Positions 7,306 through 15,647 are shown, counted from the stretch's first letter. The stretch: 19,532 bases of DNA from CADCVW01 sp035644935 (GCA_035644935.1 DASQNO010000040.1:1-19532); one strand, 5' to 3'. Translations and numbers: made by a program. Notes: generated by a model not told the origin, from the sequence alone.

Positions 7306-7536
7306 ATGAACGAGGCGCCATTAAACGACCTGAAATCGGCGGCTGCGCAGGCGGCACGCTCGGAATTCGCGTTCGCGCTCAAGCAGGCCGGCGCATCGGA
7401 TCCGGCCCACCCCGAAACGGGCGAGCACGCTGACCCGGGCGTGAAATCCATTCCTCGCGATGATCTGCCGCCATCCGGCGCTTTCGACGCTGAAGGGCAC
7501 CGCCCGGTCCTTGAACGCTCTCGAAAGGTCAGATGA
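7306..7536 (+). CDS. Small hydrophilic protein of 76 aa
   Basis: The protein is 76 aa, with an N-terminal Ala-rich helix (PLNDLKSAAAQAARSEFAFAL) and then a Pro/Asp/Gly-rich, probably disordered part ending in RSRKVR. AGGAAG lies 5 nt before the ATG, which is a good ribosome binding site, and the gene follows the HPF-like gene by 37 bp. Its stop overlaps the next ATG (ATGA). No domain or membrane segment is recognised. Support comes from the binding site and operon position rather than from homology, so it is a likely but unproven gene. Confidence 0.6.
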   Translation: MNEAPLNDLKSAAAQAARSEFAFALKQAGASDPAHPETGEHADPGVKSIPRDDLPPSGAFDAEGHRPVLERSRKVR

Positions 7537-7679
7537 CCGTGAGGCCGCTGAGAACAAGCAACCGGCGAGCGCGCCTTGCCGAACGAAAACGGGTCGAACG
7601 CGCCAAGGCCGAACGGCGCGCGGAGAACTTGCCGACGCTTGTAGGACCTCGTGACCTCCGATTGGCAGAGCGAGATTAA
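7533..7679 (+). CDS. Very basic 48-aa protein, overlapping the previous gene by ATGA
   Basis: From the ATG at 7533, which shares four bases with the previous stop, a frame of 48 codons runs to TAA at 7677. The product has 13 Arg and 2 Lys against 7 acidic residues, with a charged run RRARLAERKRVERAKAERRAEN that would form one long helix, suiting nucleic acid or ribosome contact. No family is recognised. Evidence is the ATGA overlap and the regular Arg/Glu heptad-like spacing. GC-rich DNA can give such frames by chance, so certainty is limited. Confidence 0.45.
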   Translation: MTVRPLRTSNRRARLAERKRVERAKAERRAENLPTLVGPRDLRLAERD

Positions 7680-8124
7680 TGAAGATGTGATCGCCGCCGC
7701 CATCTTTGCTCGGCTGTCCTCATAATGTGTCGTTCCCGTCGACCAGCGATTCCGAAGCTCAACCTCCGCCAGAGTGGAAAGCGGACCTTCGATCGTACGC
7801 AGGTATGAGCATGCGCGGGCCGGCGGCAGGTTCCACAAAGTAAGCTGGATGGTCGGACGGAGCCGAGAGCCCCCGGCGGGATCTTCGGCAGAAAACGCTG
7901 TCCTACACAGAACCGTTCTGGTTAGGTGCTCCGAGGGTCGAGTCGGCTGAGGATCGAAGGTTCGCACGCAAAGGCGCTACAGGAACCGCGCACCTCGGTT
8001 CCTGGGCATGGAAGCTGTCTAAACTGACCAGATTAAGCTGCGAACGCGGTATCATCGTCAGCTTTGCGCCCGCTTCCGATCGCCGCCGCTTCCCCTCCGC
8101 CCATCACCCGCCTAGATCGCCTGC
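7680..8124. other. 445-bp spacer before alaS, no supported gene
   Basis: No frame with a plausible start and protein-like content is seen. An AAGATG/CATCTT stem (7682-7687 with 7701-7706) just after the small-gene block could end its transcript. A 9-bp perfect hairpin lies at 7980-8004. AAGCTG occurs at 8012 and 8035 with CAGCTT at 8059. A TATCAT hexamer at 8050-8055 could be a -10 for alaS, but no good -35 is correctly spaced. The minus-strand open frame here has poor composition and a GTG start, and I reject it. Confidence 0.55.
7980..8004. repeat. Perfect 9-bp hairpin upstream of alaS
   Basis: CAGGAACCG (7980-7988) and CGGTTCCTG (7996-8004) pair fully around a 7-nt loop. It is not followed by a T run on either strand. 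It may be a terminator of the small-gene transcript, an RNA stem in the alaS leader or a protein site. Confidence 0.5.
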
Positions 8125-10773
8125 ATGACCTCGACCAACGACATTCGCCGCGCCTTTCTCGATTATTTCGACGGGCAGGGGCATGCCCGCGTTCCGTCCG
8201 CGCCGCTGATCCCCCACAATGATCCCACGCTGATGTTTGTCAACGCCGGCATGGTGCCGTTCAAGAACGTCTTCACGGGCCTCGAAACGCGGCCCTACGT
8301 CACCGCCGCCTCGTCTCAGAAGTGCGTGCGCGCAGGCGGCAAGCACAACGATCTCGACAATGTCGGCTACACCGCGCGCCACCACACTTTCTTCGAAATG
8401 CTGGGCAATTTCTCGTTCGGCGATTACTTCAAGGAACAGGCGATCGTTCAGGCGTGGACGCTTCTCACCTGCGAATTCGGCCTGTCGCCCGACCGGCTGA
8501 CCGTCACCGTCTTCCACACCGACGACGAGGCGCACGCCCTGTGGCGCAAGGTCGCCGGGCTGCCTGAACACCGCATCATTCGCATTCCCACGGCCGACAA
8601 TTTTTGGTCGATGGGGGACACTGGCCCCTGCGGGCCGTGCTCCGAGATTTTCTTCGACCACGGCGATCACATTCCGGGCGGCCCGCCGGGCTCCCCGGAC
8701 GAGGACGGCGACCGTTTCGTCGAGATCTGGAACCTCGTCTTCATGCAGTACGAGCAATTGGACGCAGTGCGCCGGGTCGAACTGCCGCACCCGTCGATCG
8801 ACACCGGCATGGGGCTGGAACGCATCGCCGCCGTGATGCAGGGCGTCCACGACAATTACGACACGGATACGTTCCGCGCGCTGATCGCGGCCAGCGGTGC
8901 GCTCACGGGCACTGCGACCACTGGCGACACGCAGGCCAGCCACCGCATCATCGCCGATCATCTGCGGACGTCGGGCTTCCTCGTTGCCGACGGCGTGCTG
9001 CCGGCCAATGAAGGCCGCGGCTACGTGCTGCGCCGCATCATGCGCCGCGCGATGCGCCACGCCCGCCTGCTGGGCGCCGACGAGCCGCTGATGCACCGGC
9101 TCGTCCCCGCGCTCGTCGCCGAGATGGGCAGCGCCTATCCCGAACTCGTTCGCGCCGAGCCGCTGATCACCGAAACGCTGAAGCTCGAGGAGACGCGCTT
9201 TCGCAAGACGCTCGACAACGGCCTGCGCCTGCTCGACGAGGCAACCGCGTCGCTGGGCGATGGCGCGACGCTGCCCGGCGAGACCGCCTTCAAGCTCTAT
9301 GACACGTTCGGCTTCCCCTACGACCTGACCGAAGACGCGATGCGCGCGCGGGGGCTCGCGGTCGACCGCCACGGCTTCGACGCCGCCATGGCCGAACAGA
9401 AGCGCGCCGCCCGCGCCGCGTGGAAAGGTTCGGGCGAGAGCGCGTCCGACGACATCTGGTTCGAAATCGCGGACGCCGCGGGGGCCACCGAGTTCCTGGG
9501 CTACACCGCCGAAGAGGCGGAAGCGCAGGTCGTGGCGCTGGTGCAGGATGGCAGGCGCGTCGACCGCGCGGAGGCCGGTTCGGACGTGCTCGTCGTGGTC
9601 AACCAGACGCCCTTCTATGCGGAGAGCGGCGGTCAGGTCGGCGACACGGGGACGATCGGCGGCGACTTTTCGCGCGGCGTCGTGACGAACACCGCCAAGC
9701 TGCTGGGCCGATTGCACGTTCATCACACGCGGATCGACGAAGGTGCGCTGGCGGTCGGCGACTCCGTACACCTGAACGTCGATCGCCCCCGGCGTGGCGC
9801 GATCCGCGCCAACCACTCCGCGACCCACCTCCTTCACGCCGCGTTGCGGGATCGCCTCGGCAAGCATGTCGCGCAGAAGGGTTCGCTCGTCGCCCCCGAC
9901 CGCCTGCGGTTCGACGTCTCGCACCCAAGGGGCATGTCGCCCGGGGACCTCGCGGCGGTCGAAGCCGACGTCAACGCGCAGGTCCGTGCAAACACGCCCG
10001 TGACCACCCGCATCATGACGCCGGACGACGCCATTGCTTCCGGCGCGATGGCGCTGTTCGGCGAGAAGTACGGCGACGAAGTCCGCGTCGTGTCGATGGG
10101 AACGGATGACGGCCGCTACTCGGTCGAGCTGTGCGGCGGCACGCATGTGTCCGCCCTGGGCGACATCGGCCTGTTCACCGTCGTCGGCGAGGGCGCGGTC
10201 GCGTCCGGCGTCCGCCGCGTGGAGGCGCTGACCGGCGAGGCCGCGCGCGCCTATCTCACCGGTCGCGATGTGCGCTTGCGCGAGGCCGCCGCGACGCTCA
10301 AGGTCTCGCCCGACGAAGTTCCGGGTCGCGTCGCCGCTCTGGTCGAGGAACGCCGCCGACTGGAGCGCGAACTGGCGGCCGCCAAGAAGAGCCTCGCCAG
10401 CGGCGGCGGCGCAGGCGGTCCGGCACCCGTCGAACAGATCGCCGGCATCGGTTTCGTCGGCGAGGTCCTGAACGGCGTCGAAGCCAAGGCGCTGCGCGGT
10501 CTGGTTGACGAAGCCAAGGTGCGCGTCGGCTCCGGCGTCGTTGCGCTGGTTGCGGTGGAAAACGGTCGCGCCACGGTCGCTGTTGGCGTCACGGCCGACC
10601 TCGTTACCACCCGCAGTGCCGTGGACCTGGTGCGCCGCGCCGTCGGCGCGCTCGGTGGGCAGGGTGGGGGCGGCCGACCCGACATGGCGCAAGGCGGCGG
10701 TCCTGACGCCGACAAGGCCGCCGACGCGCTGGCAAAGGTCCGCGACGCTCTGGCGGAAAGCGTCGCGGCCTAA
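8125..10773 (+). CDS. alaS: Alanine-tRNA ligase
   Basis: This 882-aa class II synthetase attaches alanine to tRNA-Ala and edits Ser/Gly mischarges. The catalytic core (about 1-240) has class II motifs, including MVPFKNVFTG, RHHTFFEMLGNFSFGDYF (motif 2 region) and GMGLERIAAV (motif 3). The editing domain has the zinc ligands H564 and H568 (NHSATHLLH), C670 and H674 (CGGTH). The C-terminal DHHA1 domain ends with GGQGGGGRPDMAQGGG at 844-859. Length is normal for bacterial AlaRS. The ATG at 8125 gives the usual N-terminus (NDIRRAFLDYF), although no good Shine-Dalgarno precedes it. Its TAA overlaps the stop of the antiporter gene on the other strand. Confidence 0.98.
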   Translation: MTSTNDIRRAFLDYFDGQGHARVPSAPLIPHNDPTLMFVNAGMVPFKNVFTGLETRPYVTAASSQKCVRAGGKHNDLDNVGYTARHHTFFEMLGNFSFGDYFKEQAIVQAWTLLTCEFGLSPDRLTVTVFHTDDEAHALWRKVAGLPEHRIIRIPTADNFWSMGDTGPCGPCSEIFFDHGDHIPGGPPGSPDEDGDRFVEIWNLVFMQYEQLDAVRRVELPHPSIDTGMGLERIAAVMQGVHDNYDTDTFRALIAASGALTGTATTGDTQASHRIIADHLRTSGFLVADGVLPANEGRGYVLRRIMRRAMRHARLLGADEPLMHRLVPALVAEMGSAYPELVRAEPLITETLKLEETRFRKTLDNGLRLLDEATASLGDGATLPGETAFKLYDTFGFPYDLTEDAMRARGLAVDRHGFDAAMAEQKRAARAAWKGSGESASDDIWFEIADAAGATEFLGYTAEEAEAQVVALVQDGRRVDRAEAGSDVLVVVNQTPFYAESGGQVGDTGTIGGDFSRGVVTNTAKLLGRLHVHHTRIDEGALAVGDSVHLNVDRPRRGAIRANHSATHLLHAALRDRLGKHVAQKGSLVAPDRLRFDVSHPRGMSPGDLAAVEADVNAQVRANTPVTTRIMTPDDAIASGAMALFGEKYGDEVRVVSMGTDDGRYSVELCGGTHVSALGDIGLFTVVGEGAVASGVRRVEALTGEAARAYLTGRDVRLREAAATLKVSPDEVPGRVAALVEERRRLERELAAAKKSLASGGGAGGPAPVEQIAGIGFVGEVLNGVEAKALRGLVDEAKVRVGSGVVALVAVENGRATVAVGVTADLVTTRSAVDLVRRAVGALGGQGGGGRPDMAQGGGPDADKAADALAKVRDALAESVAA

Positions 10774-12545
10774 GCGGCGGGCGCCCCGTCGCCATCCGAA
10801 AGTCTCCGCCGCTTCAACACAGGCTCCCGCTCCAGCGAGGCTAACTCCATGATCTCCCGCCGCAGATCCGCGCGCTTTTCGTGGATGGAGGCGATTACCG
10901 GACCCATGGCGACGCCGAGGTCGACCAGCACGGCCTCCGACAGTTGCAGCGAGCTTTCCAGCGTCTCCGGCACGGCATCGCTGGCGCCAGCGCGATAAAG
11001 CTCCGCCGCGTGCCGCGAGTCGCGCGCCCGAGCGATGATGGTAAGGTCAGGAAACGCCGCCCGCGCCCGTCGCGTTAACCGCGCGCCGAGCACCGGATCG
11101 TCCATCGTCAGCACCAGCGCGCCAGCCGCGTTCAGGTTCATGCGGTCGAGCGTCTCCATCCGCGCCGCGTCACCGAAAGACACCGCGAAGCCTTCCGATC
11201 GCGCCGCGGCGGCCGCGTCCGGATCGGTCTCGACAGCCGACCAGGCCCTGCCATGCGCATCCAGCAACGTCGCCACCATGCGCCCCACCCGGCCGAAGCC
11301 GACGATGACGACCGCACCTTCGGCGGCGGCGACCGGCGCGTCGTGGCCGGCATGATCGATACGACGCGACGCCCGCCGCCCGACGATCGCCAGCAGCGGC
11401 GTCAGGGTCAGCCCGATGGCGGTCACCACTTGCCAGAAGTTGGCGGTTCCCGGGTCGATGAGCCCCGCCTGGGCGGCAGTGGCCAGAACGATCAGCGTCG
11501 TTTCGGATGGCGACGCCATCAGGAACCCCGTTTCCGCGGCGACGCCGGCCCGCGCGCCCGTCAGCCGCAGGAGCAGGCCGGTTACGACGGTCTTGACGAC
11601 AACGACACCCGCGATGGCAAGCAGCAGCATCGGCAGATTGGCGTAGACGAGTTGCAGGTCGAGGCTCATGCCGACGCTGATCAGGAACACGCCCAGTGCC
11701 AGACCCTTGAAGGGCGCGGTCACCACGCCGACTTCGTTGTGGTAGTCGGTCTCCGCGATCAGGATGCCCGCGATCAGCGCGCCGAGGATCGGAGACAGGC
11801 CGACCGCAGTGGTGACCAGGCTGGCGCCGATTACGACGAGCAGGCTCGCCGAAAGAAACAGCTCGGGGCTCTTGGCTCGCGCGGCCTGCGCGAACAACCG
11901 CGGTAGCAGGCGACGCCCCACGAGCAGCATGACGGCAATGGCCGCACTCCCCGCGAGGAGCGTTTCCCAAAAGCCGAAGCTTCCCGCCATCGCCGTGGGC
12001 GCCAGCGCACCCAGGAGGAAGATGATGGGCACGATCGCGAGGTCTTCGAACAACAGCATCGCGAGCGCCATTCGGCCGACGGGGCTTTGCGTGCCCGCAA
12101 TCGGAAGCACCAGCGCAGTGGACGATAGCGCGAGCGCCAATCCCAGCGCCACCGCCCCGACGGCGCCTTGCCCCGCGATGGCAAGGCCGCCGGCGATCAG
12201 CACCGCGGACAGGAAGAGCTCCGCGGCGCCGAGGCCGAACACCTGTCGTCGCATCGTCCACAGGCGTCGGAAGGATAGCTCCAGCCCGATCGAGAACAGC
12301 AGCATGATGATGCCGAATTCCGCGAACGGCTCGATCGCGTGCGGATCGCTGATCGTGATGTAGTAGAGCCAGGGCTGCTCGGCGACGAAGCGGCCGAGCC
12401 CCGCCGGGCCGACAAGAATGCCCACCAAAATGAAGCCGATGATTGGCGACACGCGCAGGCGCGCGAACGCCGGGATAACGATCCCGGCGGCGCCTAGGAT
12501 AACCAGAGCGTCGCTGAGCGCGGGGGAAGCCAGACCGCTCGCCAT
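10770..12545 (-). CDS. KefB/KefC-type monovalent cation:proton antiporter
   Basis: This 591-aa inner-membrane protein of the CPA2 group moves K+ (or Na+) out against protons. About 12-13 hydrophobic segments fill residues 1-395. Visible motifs are SPIIGFILVGILVGPAGL (33-50) and LLFEDLAIVP (164-173) with the conserved Asp168. A cytosolic TrkA-N domain (about 411-530) has GFGRVGRM at 416-423 for nucleotide binding, and a charged helix follows. No TrkA-C domain is seen. Start: the frame is open to a GTG at 12590, but ATG at 12545 has GGGGGAGG 7 nt upstream and leads straight into TM1. Its stop shares bases with the alaS stop on the other strand, and icd lies 51 bp upstream. The gene name within the Kef/YbaL group is uncertain. 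Confidence 0.92.
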   Translation of the reverse strand: MASGLASPALSDALVILGAAGIVIPAFARLRVSPIIGFILVGILVGPAGLGRFVAEQPWLYYITISDPHAIEPFAEFGIIMLLFSIGLELSFRRLWTMRRQVFGLGAAELFLSAVLIAGGLAIAGQGAVGAVALGLALALSSTALVLPIAGTQSPVGRMALAMLLFEDLAIVPIIFLLGALAPTAMAGSFGFWETLLAGSAAIAVMLLVGRRLLPRLFAQAARAKSPELFLSASLLVVIGASLVTTAVGLSPILGALIAGILIAETDYHNEVGVVTAPFKGLALGVFLISVGMSLDLQLVYANLPMLLLAIAGVVVVKTVVTGLLLRLTGARAGVAAETGFLMASPSETTLIVLATAAQAGLIDPGTANFWQVVTAIGLTLTPLLAIVGRRASRRIDHAGHDAPVAAAEGAVVIVGFGRVGRMVATLLDAHGRAWSAVETDPDAAAAARSEGFAVSFGDAARMETLDRMNLNAAGALVLTMDDPVLGARLTRRARAAFPDLTIIARARDSRHAAELYRAGASDAVPETLESSLQLSEAVLVDLGVAMGPVIASIHEKRADLRREIMELASLEREPVLKRRRLSDGDGAPAA

Positions 12546-12596
12546 CTTGCTGCCTCCCCCCTTCTGACCCCCGGCAAGCCGGGTCGACACCCTAGT

Positions 12597-13823
12597 TCAG
12601 GTGACGGCCGGCGCTGCCATCGCCGCTTCCAGGTTGACCCGGACGGTTTCGAAAAACTGCTCGGTCGTCATCCAGTTCTGCTCGGGGCCAACCAGCAGCG
12701 CGAGATCCTTGGTCATGCTGCCGGCTTCCACCGTTTCCACGCAAACGCGCTCCAGCGTTTCGGCGAACCGGGTGACCTCGGGCGTGCCGTCGAACTTTCC
12801 GCGATACTTGAGGCCTCCTGTCCACGCGAAGATCGACGCAATCGGGTTGGTTGACGTCGCCTTGCCCTGCTGGTGCATGCGGAAGTGGCGCGTGACCGTG
12901 CCGTGCGCAGCTTCGGCCTCGACGGTCTTGCCGTCGGGCGTCATGAGTATCGAGGTCATCAGCCCGAGCGAACCGAATCCTTGAGCAACGAGATCGGACT
13001 GCACGTCGCCATCATAGTTCTTGCAGGCCCAGACGAACTTGCCGGACCATTTCAGCGCGGACGCGACCATGTCGTCGATCAAGCGGTGCTCGTAGACGAT
13101 CTTGGCTTGCGCGAACTTGTCCTTGAACTCGGCCTCGAAAACCTCTTCGAAGATGTCCTTGAAGCGCCCGTCATACGCTTTCAGAATTGTGTTCTTGGTC
13201 GACAGGTAGACCGGCCAACCGCGGTCCAGTCCGAAGTTGAGGCTGGCGCGCGCGAAATCGCGGATCGAGTCGTCCAGGTTGTACATGCCCATCGCCACGC
13301 CGGCGGCCGGGAAGTCGAATACCTCTTCCTCGATCCGCTGCCCGTCCGCGCCTTCCCACACCATGCGCAGCTTGCCGGGGCCGGGCACCTTGAAGTCGGT
13401 CGCACGGTACTGGTCGCCGAACGCGTGACGGCCGATGACGATCGGGTCGGTCCAGCCTGGGATCAGCCGCGGCACGTTGCTCATCACGATCGGCTCGCGA
13501 AAGACGACGCCGCCCAAAATGTTGCGGATCGTGCCGTTGGGCGACTTCCACATCTTCTTCAGACCGAATTCCTCGACCCGCGCCTCGTCGGGCGTGATCG
13601 TCGCGCATTTTACGCCGACGCCGTGCTGCTTGATCGCGTTGGATGCCTCGATCGTGACCTTGTCGTCCGTCGCGTCGCGGTTCTCCATCCCGAGATCGAA
13701 GTAGAGCAGCTCCACGTCCAGGTAGGGCAGGATCAGCCGCTCGCGAATCCACGCCCAGATGATGCGGGTCATTTCGTCCCCATCGATCTCGACGATGGGG
13801 TTCTGCACCTTGATCTTGTTCAT
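12597..13823 (-). CDS. icd: NADP-dependent isocitrate dehydrogenase
   Basis: This 408-aa TCA-cycle enzyme turns isocitrate and NADP+ into 2-oxoglutarate, CO2 and NADPH. It is of the eukaryote-like homodimeric type usual in alphaproteobacteria, not the E. coli type. Marks are VEIDGDEMTRIIW (11-23), the isocitrate-binding SPNGTIRN (94-101), the metal-binding YDGDVQSD (270-277) and the NADP-binding EAAHGTVTRHF (304-314). Length is typical (400-410 aa). The ATG at 13823 gives the conserved MNKIKVQNPIVEIDGDE; AAGGA lies 13 nt upstream, an unusually long spacing. It is divergent from psd with 113 bp between starts. Confidence 0.98.
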   Translation of the reverse strand: MNKIKVQNPIVEIDGDEMTRIIWAWIRERLILPYLDVELLYFDLGMENRDATDDKVTIEASNAIKQHGVGVKCATITPDEARVEEFGLKKMWKSPNGTIRNILGGVVFREPIVMSNVPRLIPGWTDPIVIGRHAFGDQYRATDFKVPGPGKLRMVWEGADGQRIEEEVFDFPAAGVAMGMYNLDDSIRDFARASLNFGLDRGWPVYLSTKNTILKAYDGRFKDIFEEVFEAEFKDKFAQAKIVYEHRLIDDMVASALKWSGKFVWACKNYDGDVQSDLVAQGFGSLGLMTSILMTPDGKTVEAEAAHGTVTRHFRMHQQGKATSTNPIASIFAWTGGLKYRGKFDGTPEVTRFAETLERVCVETVEAGSMTKDLALLVGPEQNWMTTEQFFETVRVNLEAAMAAPAVT

Positions 13824-13862
13824 GGGCTTGGCTGCGTCCTTGTTGAGGCTGGTCTGGCTCTG

Positions 13863-13891
13863 GCCTTAAGCGGCGCAGGGGAGGGGATCAA
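13863..13891 (-). promoter_or_regulatory. Possible sigma-70-like promoter of icd
   Basis: Read on the minus strand, TTGATC (13891-13886) and TAAGGC (13868-13863) are separated by 17 bp. The -10 hexamer matches the consensus poorly, so this is weak. It would give a leader of about 34 nt. A similar TTGATC-N17-TAGAGC pair precedes rpsB. Confidence 0.3.
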
Positions 13892-13921
13892 CCAAACGCC
13901 TCGGCCATTTGTCCTACGCCG

Positions 13922-13934
13922 CTACGCGCCGTAG
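13922..13934 (+). repeat. Short hairpin just before the psd start
   Basis: CTACG (13922-13926) and CGTAG (13930-13934) pair around a CGC loop, ending 2 nt before the ATG at 13937. In an mRNA it would lie over the ribosome binding region, so it could damp psd translation. Five base pairs with a 3-nt loop is marginal. Confidence 0.3.
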
Positions 13935-13936
13935 AG

Positions 13937-14680
13937 ATGGAGGCCATGACCTCACTCGAAAAGCCAGACGTCGTCACCAGCAACGTGCGCTATCGCATGC
14001 CCGCGATCCACAAGGAGGGGTACAAGTACGTCGCGATTTCCGCCGCGGTGTCGCTGCTGTTCATGACGTTGATCTCGGACGAGATCGGGTGGCTGCTGGT
14101 GATCGTGACCTTGTGGGTGGTGTCGTTCTTCCGCGATCCGATCCGCACTACGCCCAAGGGCGACCGGCTGATCGTCTCGCCCGCGGACGGCCTGGTCACC
14201 ATGATCGCGGACGTGCCCGTGCCGCGCGAGCTGGCCGGCGACGATGCTCTGGGCAACGGCACCGTCACGCGCGTGTCCATCTTCATGAGCGTCTTCGACG
14301 TTCACATCAATCGCACGCCGATCGGCGGCACAATAAAGCGCGTCGTCTACATCTCGGGCAAGTTCCTCAACGCCGACCTAGACAAGGCGAGCGAAGAGAA
14401 TGAGCGCCAGCACATCCTGGTCGAGGCGCGCGATGGCTTGCGCGTCGGGTTCACACAGATCGCGGGACTTGTGGCACGCCGCATCCTGCCCTTCGTCAAA
14501 CCCGGCGACATCGTCGCGACGGGTCAGCGCGTCGGCCTGATCCGTTTCGGCAGTCGCGTCGACGTATTCCTGCCGGCGGGCACCGCGCCCAGGGTCCTAC
14601 TCGGCCAACGCGCGGTGGCGGGCGAAACGATCATCGCCAAGGTCGGGAACGGCGCGACCACTGCTGGAGTCAGCCAATGA
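13937..14680 (+). CDS. psd: Phosphatidylserine decarboxylase proenzyme
   Basis: This 247-aa pyruvoyl enzyme makes phosphatidylethanolamine from phosphatidylserine at the inner membrane. It is of the short form found in alphaproteobacteria. A hydrophobic N-terminal anchor lies at about 32-64. Catalytic marks are SPADG (81-85), FMSVFDVHINRTPIGG (116-131) with H123, and the self-cleavage site G205-S206 in RFGSRVDVF, where Ser206 becomes the pyruvoyl group. Two starts are possible: ATG at 13937 (used here) and ATG at 13946, which has GGAGG only 2 nt before it. The gene overlaps pssA by ATGA, so the two steps of PE synthesis are translated together. Confidence 0.96.
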   Translation: MEAMTSLEKPDVVTSNVRYRMPAIHKEGYKYVAISAAVSLLFMTLISDEIGWLLVIVTLWVVSFFRDPIRTTPKGDRLIVSPADGLVTMIADVPVPRELAGDDALGNGTVTRVSIFMSVFDVHINRTPIGGTIKRVVYISGKFLNADLDKASEENERQHILVEARDGLRVGFTQIAGLVARRILPFVKPGDIVATGQRVGLIRFGSRVDVFLPAGTAPRVLLGQRAVAGETIIAKVGNGATTAGVSQ

Positions 14681-15459
14681 AAGCGGAGCGTCAACTTCGC
14701 GGCATTCCGTTCCGGGCGCTTGTGCCCAACGCCATCACCGTGCTGGCGCTGTGCGTGGGACTGAGCGGCGCGCGCTTCGCGTTTCTGGAACGCTGGGACC
14801 TTGCGATCATCTGCATCGTCGTGGCAGCCATCCTCGACGCGCTTGATGGCCGCGTCGCCCGCATGCTCAAGGCGCAGACGCGCTTCGGGGCCGAGCTCGA
14901 CTCGCTGTCGGACGTGATCGCGTTCGGCGTGTCCCCGGCGCTAATCATCTACCTGTGGTCGTTGCAGAACCTTCCGCGGCTGGGCTGGGTCATCGCGCTT
15001 GCCCATGCCGTCAGCGCCGCTTTGCGGCTGGCGCGCTTCAACGCGGCGATCGATACGCAGGACCAGCCGCACAAATCCGCGGGATACCTGACCGGCGTGC
15101 CGGCACCTGCGGGCGCGGGGCTGCTGTTGCTCCCGGTCTATATCTCACTTTGGCAGGGAACGGATCAGGACCCCGTTCTGGTGGCGCTCTGGGCCGCGCT
15201 GGTCGCGGTCATGATGATCGCAAACTTCGCGACGTTCGGCTGGGGGTCGATCCGGCTAAAGCCGGCGTTTCGCTTAGGCGCGCTGCTAGGTGTGGGCTTG
15301 TTGGGTGCGGCCCTGATTTCTGAACCTTGGGCTACACTCACGGTCGCGGCGGTGATTTACGCCGCGGTGATCCCGTTCTCGATCGTCAGCTACCGAAAGG
15401 CTAGGCGGCTGCGCGCAGCCGTTCCGCGGCCAGCCGAAACGTTGCCGGACGGCGCGTGA
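14677..15459 (+). CDS. pssA: CDP-diacylglycerol-serine O-phosphatidyltransferase
   Basis: This 260-aa membrane enzyme joins serine to CDP-diacylglycerol to give phosphatidylserine, the substrate of the Psd encoded just upstream. The CDP-alcohol phosphatidyltransferase motif D-G-x2-A-R-x8-G-x3-D-x3-D is complete: D57 G58, A61 R62, G71, D75 and D79. Eight or so hydrophobic segments are seen, and the C-terminus is basic and then proline-rich (RRLRAAVPRPAETLPDGA). Its ATG overlaps the psd stop (ATGA). The last 59 bases are also the end of the 73-aa gene on the other strand. Confidence 0.97.
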   Translation: MKAERQLRGIPFRALVPNAITVLALCVGLSGARFAFLERWDLAIICIVVAAILDALDGRVARMLKAQTRFGAELDSLSDVIAFGVSPALIIYLWSLQNLPRLGWVIALAHAVSAALRLARFNAAIDTQDQPHKSAGYLTGVPAPAGAGLLLLPVYISLWQGTDQDPVLVALWAALVAVMMIANFATFGWGSIRLKPAFRLGALLGVGLLGAALISEPWATLTVAAVIYAAVIPFSIVSYRKARRLRAAVPRPAETLPDGA

Positions 15460-15622
15460 TGCGCTTGGCGCGACGAGCAGTCTGAGCGCCCCGGCCGCTG
15501 TTCGGCACCGGCACGAGAGCCGCCGTCACCTTGCTCCACGACTCACGCAGGGTCATCGCCATGACAACAACCGCGAAAGAGATCGCCGTCAGCAGGAACA
15601 AAGTGGTGAGTGCGGTGAGCAT
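15401..15622 (-). CDS. Single-span membrane peptide of 73 aa with EcfG-type promoter
   Basis: This 73-aa peptide has an N-terminal membrane segment (TALTTLFLLTAISFAVVVM, about 3-22), followed by an arginine-rich cytosolic tail (RRAKRITRRPATFRLAAERLR). GAGGAAG lies 5 nt before the ATG at 15622, and a perfect GGAAC-N16-CGTT box ends 25 nt upstream. The coding frame runs 59 bases into the convergent pssA gene, so its last 19-20 residues are encoded antisense to the pssA end. No family is recognised. The promoter and binding site make it a likely real stress gene; the tail could bind phospholipid head groups or nucleic acid, which is only a guess. Confidence 0.72.
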   Translation of the reverse strand: MLTALTTLFLLTAISFAVVVMAMTLRESWSKVTAALVPVPNSGRGAQTARRAKRITRRPATFRLAAERLRAAA

Positions 15623-15647
15623 GGAGACTTCCTCAGGTTAAGCGCGA

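Noticed and set aside
7194..7967. Minus-strand open frame of 257 codons over the small genes and the spacer
   Set aside because: It has a GTG start without a binding site and odd composition, and is antisense to two better-supported small genes. Nothing in it is recognisable.
8104..10692. Minus-strand open frame of 862 codons opposite alaS
   Set aside because: It mirrors alaS exactly, has biased Arg/Ala/Gly/Val/Asp/His-rich composition with no domain, and arises from the codon bias of a GC-rich gene.
12566..12586. CCCGGC-AA-GCCGGG inverted repeat between icd and the antiporter gene as a terminator
   Set aside because: The loop is too tight for a full stem, the effective stem is about 5 bp and there is no T run; the genes probably share a transcript.
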